DNA of 5,275 nucleotides from Alphaproteobacteria bacterium. GTDB taxonomy: Bacteria; Pseudomonadota; Alphaproteobacteria; UBA9219. The position numbers and the translations under genes are program-made. Location: NCBI GenBank assembly GCA_028693775.1, contig JAQUUS010000130.1:1-5275 (forward strand). Direction: 5' to 3'. Below, in pieces: positions 1 to 5,221 of the stretch. The notes under the pieces were generated by a model. It did no database searches. It was not told the origin of the DNA and saw nothing but the letters and a program-made list of their open reading frames with translations. The number at the start of each line of letters is the position of its first letter. Position 1 is the stretch's first letter.

Positions 1-270
1 TTCGTTTAACTTTTGCAGAAGCTCTTGCGCGATGACGGCGTGCAGCTCGGTCAGTTCGCGCTCGAAGGCGGCTATGGCCGGGACCTTGGTCCCTTGGTCG
101 TTGCCCAGATGTTTGCGCAACTTGGCACGGAACTCTTCTGTGTAGGGCCTTCCGTGGACGCCCAGCGAACGGACGTGGTCCTGACCGTCCGTTTCGATCA
201 GGGCCGCGTCTATGCCGTCGATGGATGTGCCGCTCATCAGGCCCAGGGCTTTGATTATTTTAGGCTTCAT
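1..270 (-). CDS. anmK: Anhydro-N-acetylmuramic acid kinase, N-terminal part (cut by window edge)
   Basis: Reading the minus strand from the ATG at 270-268 gives 90 uninterrupted codons to the left edge. The protein begins MKPKIIKALGLMSGTSIDGI. Residues 10-24 (GLMSGTSIDGIDAAL) form the N-terminal phosphate-binding signature of the AnmK family in the hexokinase/actin fold. The family phosphorylates 1,6-anhydro-MurNAc while opening its anhydro ring, giving MurNAc-6-phosphate for cytoplasmic peptidoglycan recycling. Full members are about 370 residues, so roughly three quarters of the gene, including the catalytic aspartate, lies outside the window. The chosen ATG has only a weak GAAG upstream. 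No earlier in-frame start is visible, and the signature follows at the expected distance. The gene is transcribed divergently from the ABC exporter. Family identity is seen directly from the motif; the recycling role is inferred from the family. Confidence 0.93.
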   Translation of the reverse strand, partial: MKPKIIKALGLMSGTSIDGIDAALIETDGQDHVRSLGVHGRPYTEEFRAKLRKHLGNDQGTKVPAIAAFERELTELHAVIAQELLQKLNE

Positions 271-302
271 GTCTTCGAAAGGGGGCTGTAGAATACCGCC
301 GA

Positions 303-319
303 GGATAGCGGGGCTATCC
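303..319. repeat. Perfect hairpin in the anmK upstream region
   Basis: GGATAGC (303-309) and GCTATCC (313-319) are perfect 7-base arms around a GGG loop. The element lies 33 bases upstream of the anmK start and about 40 bases before the proposed exporter promoter. There is no T tract on either side, so it is not a standard terminator. It could be an operator for anmK or a hairpin in its 5' leader. The structure is seen directly; any function is a guess. Confidence 0.4.
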
Positions 320-359
320 GGTAAAATAAACAAATTTCCGGCAATTCTGCGGCTATGGC

Positions 360-388
360 TTGGCGTCTTGGATGCCAAATTGTATAGA
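360..388 (+). promoter_or_regulatory. Candidate sigma70-type promoter of the ABC exporter
   Basis: TTGGCG (360-365) resembles a -35 box and TATAGA (383-388) a -10 box, separated by exactly 17 bases. Each hexamer matches the consensus at four of six positions. Transcription would begin near 395, about 28 bases before the GTG start at 423. Its position argues against the longer reading that starts at the ATG at 360, because that codon would lie inside the -35 box. This is a prediction from spacing and match only. Confidence 0.45.
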
Positions 389-410
389 TACGGGATCGTT
401 AAAGGTTAAT

Positions 411-415
411 AGGGA
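411..415 (+). promoter_or_regulatory. Ribosome-binding site deciding the exporter's GTG start
   Basis: AGGGA sits 7 bases before the GTG at 423-425. No comparable purine-rich site precedes the in-frame ATG at 360, so this site favours the 604-residue protein over a 625-residue one. Confidence 0.6.
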
Positions 416-422
416 CAAGCTC

Positions 423-2237
423 GTGACAGAGACAAATCAATGCGCCGTTAGATCCGGAACGCTGCAAACGGGGAACGCACAAAGCTCATTTGTTCTGCTG
501 AAGCGTCTCGTCAGGGCTTATTTGCGGCCTCACATCAAACATTTTATCGCGGCGATGCTTTTTATGGCCGTTGCGGCTTCGATGCGCGGCGTTTTTACCC
601 ATACGCTTCAGCTTGTCATTGACGGGATGATTGAGCGGCGCGGGCTTGTTTATATGAGCTGGGTTTGCGCCCTTATTATCGCAAGTTTCTGGATACGCAG
701 CGGCACGGTTTATTTGCATACGATTTTGATGAACCGGATTGGTCAGCGCATCGTGGCGACCGTTCAGCAGGAGATGTGTTCGCATCTTTTGCGCAGCGAT
801 CTTTCTTTTTTTCATGCCAATGCTTCGGGGACACTGGTTTCGCGCGTCATCAACGATGTGACGATCATGCGCCAAGCCGTCAACGAATGCCTGCTGAACT
901 CGTTTCGCGGCGGCCTTGAGCTCGCGTCCTTGATTGGCGTGATGTTTTATCAGGACTGGCATTTGTCGTTGATCGTTTTCGCCGTGTTTCCTCTTTCGGC
1001 CTATTATGTCGCGCGGATCGGAAAGAAGATCAGGCGGCTGGCTTCGAACACCCAGAATGCGACGGGCGATCTGTCTGCGCTTCTCAATCAGACGTTTCAG
1101 GGCATTCGCCACGTCAAGGCTTATGGAAACGAAAATCTCGAAGTTACGCGCGTCAACGGCCTCACGGAGGCGATTTATAAATTTTCGCTCAAGAGCATTC
1201 GCGTCTCCGCCCTGACGGGGCCTGTTATGGAGGTTTTGAGCAGCGTCGCCATTACGTCGCTTGTCGTTTACGGCTATTTGCAGGTCGAGCGCGGCACGAA
1301 TACGCCGGGCGATCTTGTTGCCTTCATTGCTTCGTTCGTTCTGGCCTACGATCCTATGAAGCGCATGGGGCGCGTAAGCGCACAGCTTCAGGCCGGGCTT
1401 GCTGCTGCCGAGCGCGTTTTCTCGGTTCTGGATGTGACACCAAGCATTGCGGATGCGCCGAAGGCGAAAGAGTTCGTTTCGGACGACTATACGGTCGAAC
1501 TGGACAACGTCGTTTTTTCTTATCCGGACGGGACGCGGGCGCTCGATCATCTTTCGATCGAGGTTCCTCATGGAAAGACGGTTGCCATTGTCGGATCGAG
1601 CGGTGCGGGTAAATCGACGATTATTAATCTGATTCCGCGCTTTTACGATGTGCAGGCTGGCCGCATTTCCATCGGAGGGACCGATGTTCGGGATGTGACC
1701 ATGTGCAGCCTGAGGTCGAAAATCGCTCTGGTCAGCCAGGAAACGGCTCTTTTCGACGATACGATCCGCGCCAATATTGCATACGGGAAAATCGGTGCAT
1801 CGGCCGAAGAGGTTGAGGCTGCTGCTGCGGCCGCGTCAGCCGACGGCTTCATTCGGGAGCTTCCGAACGGCTACGATACGCATGTCGGCGAGTTCGGCGT
1901 CAAGCTGTCGGGCGGCCAGCGCCAGAGGATCGCTATTGCCCGCGCCATGTTGCGCAACGCTCCTGTTTTGCTTCTCGATGAGGCTACCTCGGCTTTGGAC
2001 AATGAGTCCGAGCGCGCCGTTCAGGCCGCTCTCAAGCGGTTGCAGGAAGGGCGTACGACGATCGTTGTGGCGCACCGGCTTTCGACAATTGTCGATGCGG
2101 ATTTGATCATTGTGCTTGATCAGGGCCGCGTGGCGGAGCAGGGCACGCACTCCGCTTTGCTGGCAAAAGGCGGCGTTTACGCTCGCTTGTATGGCTTGCA
2201 GGGGAACTGTGAGCTCAAGCTCGGAGACTGTCAGTAA
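423..2237 (+). CDS. msbA: MsbA-like ABC exporter half-transporter (fused membrane and ATPase domains)
   Basis: This 604-residue protein has the type IV ABC exporter layout. A membrane domain (about residues 35-330) has hydrophobic stretches near 41-60, 76-95, 165-196, 265-285 and 297-312, plus the family pattern FFHANASGTLVSRVINDV at 129-146. A nucleotide-binding domain follows, with A-loop Tyr367, Walker A GSSGAGKST (391-399, Lys397), Q-loop Gln439, signature LSGGQ (495-499), Walker B ending Asp519 with catalytic Glu520, and switch His551. All ATPase residues are intact, so an active homodimeric inner-membrane pump is expected. Length and motifs fit MsbA, the lipid A flippase, but related multidrug or lipid exporters look alike, so the substrate is inferred. 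The GTG at 423 is preferred because AGGGA at 411-415 lies 7 bases upstream and a candidate promoter covers the longer ATG alternative at 360. The 3' end overlaps the convergent neighbour by 7 bp. Confidence 0.85.
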   Translation: MTETNQCAVRSGTLQTGNAQSSFVLLKRLVRAYLRPHIKHFIAAMLFMAVAASMRGVFTHTLQLVIDGMIERRGLVYMSWVCALIIASFWIRSGTVYLHTILMNRIGQRIVATVQQEMCSHLLRSDLSFFHANASGTLVSRVINDVTIMRQAVNECLLNSFRGGLELASLIGVMFYQDWHLSLIVFAVFPLSAYYVARIGKKIRRLASNTQNATGDLSALLNQTFQGIRHVKAYGNENLEVTRVNGLTEAIYKFSLKSIRVSALTGPVMEVLSSVAITSLVVYGYLQVERGTNTPGDLVAFIASFVLAYDPMKRMGRVSAQLQAGLAAAERVFSVLDVTPSIADAPKAKEFVSDDYTVELDNVVFSYPDGTRALDHLSIEVPHGKTVAIVGSSGAGKSTIINLIPRFYDVQAGRISIGGTDVRDVTMCSLRSKIALVSQETALFDDTIRANIAYGKIGASAEEVEAAAAAASADGFIRELPNGYDTHVGEFGVKLSGGQRQRIAIARAMLRNAPVLLLDEATSALDNESERAVQAALKRLQEGRTTIVVAHRLSTIVDADLIIVLDQGRVAEQGTHSALLAKGGVYARLYGLQGNCELKLGDCQ

Positions 2238-3016
2238 TAGTGTTCGCAATTACTGCTTCTGGTGCCGTCATAGGTGATCGAAAGCTCTTTGGGCTTTGAG
2301 GTTGTCGGCGCTTCGCATTTGATTGTCGAGAGCGGAACCGAATAGCGGTCGTTGAGTTTGACAACGACGCCGGCGTTTGTCGGAAGAGGCTTGTTCAGTA
2401 TGCAGAGGGCAAGGGCTCTGAGAGAATATCCGGTTATATTTCCGTCGTAGGGAACAATTGCTTCGGCCGCCATGTTCGATTCGATGACATAGGGTTTTTT
2501 GGTCGTAGTGAGGACCCCGGTCGGCGCGAGATAGCAGGATGAGGCTATTTCTTTTGCGGTTATTCCAAGCTTTCTCTGGAGTTTGGCCGCATCCTTTTTG
2601 TTGAGGGTCGACTTCGAGCTGAAGAGAATTTTTATCTGTTTTGGGAGCGAGAGGTCCGGTTTCATCATGACTTTTTTTATTTTGATGACATCGGTCGGTT
2701 TTGAGGGGGCCGTGCGGATATTTGCGGGGGCGGGTTCCGGTTTTGTTTTTGGGGCCGCCGCGGATCTCGATACCCGGGGGGGCGTTTCTTCGTCATCGCT
2801 TACGTTTTTGGGGGTGGCCAATAACGAGTTTGAAGCTTTAGGCGATGTCGTTTTTTCCGATTTGGGCTGTTTCGACGACTTGGGGGGCGGCGGTGGCATC
2901 AGCCCAAGGTTGCTTTCCCGAGGGACAAGGACGTTCGATGCCGCTTGCGCGAGGTCCGCCGGGGCCAGCGTAGCAGTTGCTAACAAGCAGAAAACAATAT
3001 ACTTAAGGCTGCGCAT
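2231..3016 (-). CDS. Exported protein of unknown function, Pro/Lys-rich linker and four-cysteine C-terminal domain
   Basis: I do not recognise this 261-residue protein. Residues 1-25 form a typical Sec signal peptide: Arg2 and Lys5, a hydrophobic core at 7-19, and a likely cleavage after Ala25 in LAQA|A. Residues 41-118 are low-complexity, starting with five prolines and rich in Lys, Ser, Ala and Pro, as in a periplasmic spacer. The rest (about 119-261) looks folded and carries Cys161, Cys205, Cys234 and Cys257. Four cysteines in an exported domain could form two disulfides. The start was set at the ATG at 3016-3014 because GGGGAG lies 5 bases upstream and the signal peptide begins there; an ATG 11 codons earlier would put charged residues before it. 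The last codons overlap the 3' end of the exporter gene on the other strand. A periplasmic or envelope location is inferred. Confidence 0.75.
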   Translation of the reverse strand: MRSLKYIVFCLLATATLAPADLAQAASNVLVPRESNLGLMPPPPPKSSKQPKSEKTTSPKASNSLLATPKNVSDDEETPPRVSRSAAAPKTKPEPAPANIRTAPSKPTDVIKIKKVMMKPDLSLPKQIKILFSSKSTLNKKDAAKLQRKLGITAKEIASSCYLAPTGVLTTTKKPYVIESNMAAEAIVPYDGNITGYSLRALALCILNKPLPTNAGVVVKLNDRYSVPLSTIKCEAPTTSKPKELSITYDGTRSSNCEHYY

Positions 3017-3033
3017 GGCATCTCCCCATGTTT

Positions 3034-3054
3034 TTTCTGTTCTAAGCACAGAAA
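3034..3054. repeat. Inverted repeat upstream of the unknown exported protein
   Basis: TTTCTGT (3034-3040) and ACAGAAA (3048-3054) are perfect 7-base arms around a 7-base spacer. The near arm is 17 bases before the start codon of the minus-strand gene and only a few bases from its GGGGAG site. The symmetry and spacing suit either a repressor operator or a leader hairpin. No T tract follows in the direction of either gene, so a terminator is unlikely. Confidence 0.35.
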
Positions 3055-3138
3055 TCGGGCAAATTCATTAAATTTAAACCGATAAGTAGTTAAAAAACAT
3101 GTAAAGGTCAATCACCGAAGTTTTCCGGTCGTCTCATC
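3055..3138. other. AT-rich divergent spacer with possible promoters for both neighbours
   Basis: This stretch separates the divergent exported-protein and DUF192 genes and must hold, or border, both promoters. It is clearly richer in A and T than the genes and includes the palindrome TTAAATTTAA at 3068-3077. I found no pair of -35 and -10 boxes with good match and spacing on either strand. A weak hairpin, ACCGAA (3114-3119) against TTcCGGT (3123-3129) with one bulged C, ends 9 bases before the DUF192 ATG, where a Shine-Dalgarno sequence would be expected. Confidence 0.4.
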
Positions 3139-3615
3139 ATGAGTAAAAAAAGGATCTTCTATTTTGCGCTTCTTGCGCTGTTTGCGGTTCTTGTATTTAA
3201 GAGCTGTGGCACTCAAGAACGTCCTCTGTTTCAAACATCGGCGTTTACGATTATTCCTGCCAATGGCGAACCGACTGTTTTTAAGGCCGAAGTTGCCGGA
3301 AGCGAGAGTGAGCAGGCTTATGGCTTGATGTTTGCCGAGTCTCTTCCCGAAGATTTTGGTATGATCTTCACTTTCCCGACGCCGCGTCAGGCGACGTTTT
3401 GGATGAAAAACACCCTTATTCCGCTCGATTTGCTGTTCATCGCTCCGAATGGAATTATTTCGCACATTGTGCATATGGCGGAGCCGGGCAATCTGACGCC
3501 CATTCCTTCAAAAGGGCTTGTGATAGCTGTGATCGAAATCAACGGCGGAATAGCCCGAAAACTCAAGTTGAAAGTGGGAGATAAGGTTATATCTCCTGTG
3601 ATTAAAGTAGAGTAG
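3139..3615 (+). CDS. DUF192 family protein with N-terminal membrane anchor or signal
   Basis: The 158-residue product has a basic start (MSKKR), a hydrophobic stretch at 6-20, and a DUF192 (COG1430) domain over about residues 46-155. Family hallmarks are visible in order: YGLMF (61-65), the ESLPEDFGMIF region (67-77), FWMKNTLIPLDLLFI (87-101), PGNLTPIPS (116-124), VIEINGG (131-137) and a closing VGDKV (146-150). DUF192 proteins are small beta-rich proteins found in many bacteria and often exported; their biochemical role is not settled, so none is assigned. Cys23 follows the hydrophobic stretch, but the residues before it (FKS) do not fit a standard lipobox, so a signal anchor is more likely than a lipoprotein. 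The ATG is chosen because the signal begins there, although no clear ribosome-binding site precedes it. A terminator-like hairpin follows the stop. Confidence 0.9.
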   Translation: MSKKRIFYFALLALFAVLVFKSCGTQERPLFQTSAFTIIPANGEPTVFKAEVAGSESEQAYGLMFAESLPEDFGMIFTFPTPRQATFWMKNTLIPLDLLFIAPNGIISHIVHMAEPGNLTPIPSKGLVIAVIEINGGIARKLKLKVGDKVISPVIKVE

Positions 3616-3650
3616 TCAAACCCTTTTTCGCATGATAAAACCTACGGATA

Positions 3651-3690
3651 ACCGCCCGGCAGGCCCTGCCGGGATACGGTTTTTGTTTAT
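3651..3690 (+). terminator. Rho-independent terminator or attenuator between the DUF192 gene and glpX
   Basis: CCCGGCAG (3655-3662) pairs perfectly with CTGCCGGG (3666-3673) around a GCC loop. ACCG (3651-3654) with CGGT (3677-3680) extends the stem past a 3-base bulge (ATA). A T-rich tract, TTTTTGTTTA, runs from 3680. This is a strong intrinsic terminator for the DUF192 transcript. It ends only a few bases before the glpX ribosome-binding site, so it may also lie in the glpX leader. Confidence 0.8.
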
Positions 3691-3692
3691 TT

Positions 3693-3698
3693 GAGGTG
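3693..3698 (+). promoter_or_regulatory. Ribosome-binding site of glpX
   Basis: GAGGTG lies 5 bases before the ATG at 3704. It begins right after the T tract of the preceding hairpin, so translation initiation and the hairpin are physically close. Confidence 0.7.
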
Positions 3699-3703
3699 AA
3701 ATC

Positions 3704-4684
3704 ATGGCTGACTATCCGTCTTACAATGACAAAAATTTGGCAATTGAGCTCGTTCGCGTGAGCGAAGCCGCTGCCCTTTCGGCATCCCTACTCGTGGGGC
3801 GCGGGGACGAAAAAGCCGCAGATCAAGTTGCAGTCAACGCCATGCGGCGCGCTCTCAACATTCTCGATATCGAGGGAACCGTTGTTATCGGCGAAGGTGA
3901 GCGCGACGAAGCTCCGATGCTCTATATCGGTGAAAAGGTCGGGACCGGGAATGGGCCCAAGGTCGATATCGCTCTCGATCCTCTCGAGGGGACATCGATC
4001 ACGGCGCGTGGCGGATCCAATGCGTTGGCCGTTGTGGCCTTGGCTCAGGCGGGCGGATTTCTTCATGCTCCTGATGTCTACATGGATAAAATCGCCATCG
4101 GCGCGGGATTGCCCTATCATGTCGTCGATCTCGATGCCTCTCCGTCAGAGAATATAAAGAATTTGGCCAAGGCCAAGGGAGCCGAGATTTCCGATATTCA
4201 GGTCTGCATTCTTGAGCGTCCTCGCCATGCCGAGCTGATCGCGAAGGTTCGGGAAACCGGCGCGCGCATCATGCTGATCGGCGACGGCGATGTTTCGGGC
4301 GTGATTGCGACATCTCAGCAGGATACAGGCGTCGATCTCTATTTGGGGGCTGGCGGTGCGCCTGAGGGCGTTTTGGCTGCCGCTGCCCTACAGTGCATTG
4401 GCGGGTTTATGCAAGGACGCTTGATTTTCCGTAACGACGACGAGCGCGGAAGAGCTGCAAAGGCAGGCATTACGGATTTGAACCGGAAGTACGAAATGCA
4501 AGATCTCGCCCATGGGGACGTGATGTTTTCGGCTACGGGCGTGACAAACGGTACCATGCTGCGCGGCGTTCGCCGTTATGCGGGCGGTGCCGAGACCCAT
4601 ACGGTGGTGATGCGGTCCAAGAGCGGAACCGTTCGCTATATCGAAGCGCATCATAACTTCCGCCGCAAGCCGTTTGTGCAATAG
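3704..4684 (+). CDS. glpX: Class II fructose-1,6-bisphosphatase
   Basis: This complete 326-residue protein aligns by eye with E. coli GlpX (336 residues) over its whole length. It hydrolyses fructose-1,6-bisphosphate to fructose-6-phosphate in the cytoplasm, the gluconeogenic step opposing phosphofructokinase. Conserved blocks are GRGDEKAAD (32-40), GEGERDEAPMLYIGE (63-77), DPLEGT (92-97), HAPDVYMDK (121-129), GDGDV (193-197), GAPEG (218-222) and FSATG (275-279). The acidic metal and catalytic residues known from E. coli (Asp33, Glu57, Asp85, Glu88, Glu213) correspond to Asp40, Glu64, Asp92, Glu95 and Glu221, all present, so an active Mg2+/Mn2+-dependent enzyme is expected. The region before the FSATG block is shorter than in E. 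coli, which explains most of the length difference. A GAGGTG site 5 bases upstream supports the start. The gene has its own downstream terminator and probably its own transcript. Confidence 0.97.
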   Translation: MADYPSYNDKNLAIELVRVSEAAALSASLLVGRGDEKAADQVAVNAMRRALNILDIEGTVVIGEGERDEAPMLYIGEKVGTGNGPKVDIALDPLEGTSITARGGSNALAVVALAQAGGFLHAPDVYMDKIAIGAGLPYHVVDLDASPSENIKNLAKAKGAEISDIQVCILERPRHAELIAKVRETGARIMLIGDGDVSGVIATSQQDTGVDLYLGAGGAPEGVLAAAALQCIGGFMQGRLIFRNDDERGRAAKAGITDLNRKYEMQDLAHGDVMFSATGVTNGTMLRGVRRYAGGAETHTVVMRSKSGTVRYIEAHHNFRRKPFVQ

Positions 4685-4707
4685 GCCTCGCTTGCGGGGA
4701 GAACGAT

Positions 4708-4740
4708 AAAAAAAGGCCGCTCTTTCGAGCGGCCTTTTTT
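4708..4740. terminator. Bidirectional Rho-independent terminator shared by glpX and rpmE
   Basis: GGCCGCTC (4715-4722) and GAGCGGCC (4727-4734) form a perfect 8-bp stem with a TTTC loop. Seven A residues precede it (4708-4714) and six T residues follow (4735-4740), so RNA from either strand ends in a hairpin plus U tract. It lies 23 bases after the glpX stop and 14 bases beyond the rpmE stop, correctly placed for both converging genes. Confidence 0.93.
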
Positions 4741-4754
4741 GCGATAGAAAACGA

Positions 4755-5066
4755 TTACGATTTCTTCTTTTTCTTGGCGTCGCCACCGGTGGTGGTGAGC
4801 TTGATTTTTTCCGCCGGGGCTTCGGCCTTGGCGTCTTTTTTCTTGCCCGTCAGTCCGGCAAAGCGCTTGTTGAACTTATCGAGCTGACCGCCGCGGTCGA
4901 CCATGCGGTGCATGCCCGTCCAGGCCGGGTGGACCTTGGGGTCGATGTCCAGATGGAGCTTCGCGCCTTTTTCACCATAGGTGCTGCGCGTGACGAATTC
5001 CGTTCCGTCCGTCATGATGACGGTGATATCGTGGTAATCGGGGTGTATGCTGTCTTTCATTTTCAT
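4755..5066 (-). CDS. rpmE: 50S ribosomal protein L31, zinc-free type with lysine-rich tail
   Basis: The 103-residue product begins MKMKDSIHPDYHDI and contains the L31 blocks IHPDYH (7-12), TRSTYG (26-31), LDIDPKVHPAWTG (39-51) and the closing FNKRF (65-69). L31 binds the large subunit near the central protuberance and helps bridge the two ribosomal subunits. The zinc-binding cysteines of E. coli L31 are absent; there is no cysteine at all, as is common in alphaproteobacteria. Standard L31 is about 70-80 residues, and here a tail of some 30 residues (about 73-103) follows, rich in Lys and Ala and ending KKKKKS. The first ATG (5066-5064) is preferred, since GGAAAG lies about 4 bases upstream; the ATG two codons later cannot be excluded. 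A shared terminator closes the gene, and its leader contains hairpins. Confidence 0.95.
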   Translation of the reverse strand: MKMKDSIHPDYHDITVIMTDGTEFVTRSTYGEKGAKLHLDIDPKVHPAWTGMHRMVDRGGQLDKFNKRFAGLTGKKKDAKAEAPAEKIKLTTTGGDAKKKKKS

Positions 5067-5072
5067 TACTTT

Positions 5073-5096
5073 CCAACGGAGTGGCCCAAACGTTGG
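5073..5096 (-). promoter_or_regulatory. Possible rpmE leader hairpin overlapping the ribosome-binding site
   Basis: Read on the minus strand, CCAACG (5096-5091) can pair with CGTTGG (5078-5073) across 12 bases. The last GG of the second arm is the start of the GGAAAG site used by rpmE, so the fold would partly hide the ribosome-binding site. Ribosomal protein genes, including rpmE in several phyla, often have autoregulatory leaders. The pairing is seen directly; control by L31 is inference. Confidence 0.35.
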
Positions 5097-5111
5097 CTCG
5101 AACCTGCCCAG

Positions 5112-5126
5112 TTAAGCTTTGCTTAA
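5112..5126. repeat. Short inverted repeat in the rpmE leader
   Basis: TTAAGC (5112-5117) and GCTTAA (5121-5126) are 6-base arms around TTT, just downstream of the candidate rpmE promoter on the minus strand. It would be the first hairpin of the rpmE leader RNA. It is small and AT-rich, so it may be chance. Confidence 0.25.
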
Positions 5127-5138
5127 ACGCGAGGCATT

Positions 5139-5167
5139 CTTCTAGGAAAATGCGGGCCAAATTGCAA
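5139..5167 (-). promoter_or_regulatory. Candidate sigma70-type promoter of rpmE
   Basis: On the minus strand TTGCAA (5167-5162) and TAGAAG (5144-5139) are separated by 17 bases, each matching consensus at four of six positions. Transcription would start near 5132, giving a leader of about 65 bases that holds both inverted repeats described here. Prediction only. Confidence 0.3.
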
Positions 5168-5221
5168 GCTCTAGTGTTAAAAAGGGCTATGAAAACCGGA
5201 GAAAGGGTTAAAATCTAGCCT

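Noticed and set aside
13..291. Plus-strand open frame of 92 codons at the left edge
   Set aside because: The minus strand of the same bases encodes an unmistakable AnmK N-terminus, so this frame is a shadow.
486..1571. Long 361-codon open frame on the minus strand opposite the exporter
   Set aside because: It lies wholly inside the well-supported ABC exporter gene. Its translation is Arg/Asn-rich with no recognisable domain, and it is a by-product of the exporter's codon usage.
1777..2249. Overlapping frames on both strands over the exporter ATPase domain
   Set aside because: They coincide with the conserved Walker and signature motifs of the real gene and have no recognisable content.
2583..3071. 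Plus-strand open frame of 162 codons opposite the exported protein
   Set aside because: The minus-strand frame has a signal peptide and a good ribosome-binding site. The plus-strand product is Gly/Phe-rich because of the reversed Pro/Lys linker and has no motif of its own.
3139..3210. Lipoprotein signal in the DUF192 protein (Cys23)
   Set aside because: The residues before the cysteine (Phe-Lys-Ser) do not fit the usual Leu-Ala/Ser-Gly/Ala lipobox, so a signal anchor is more likely.
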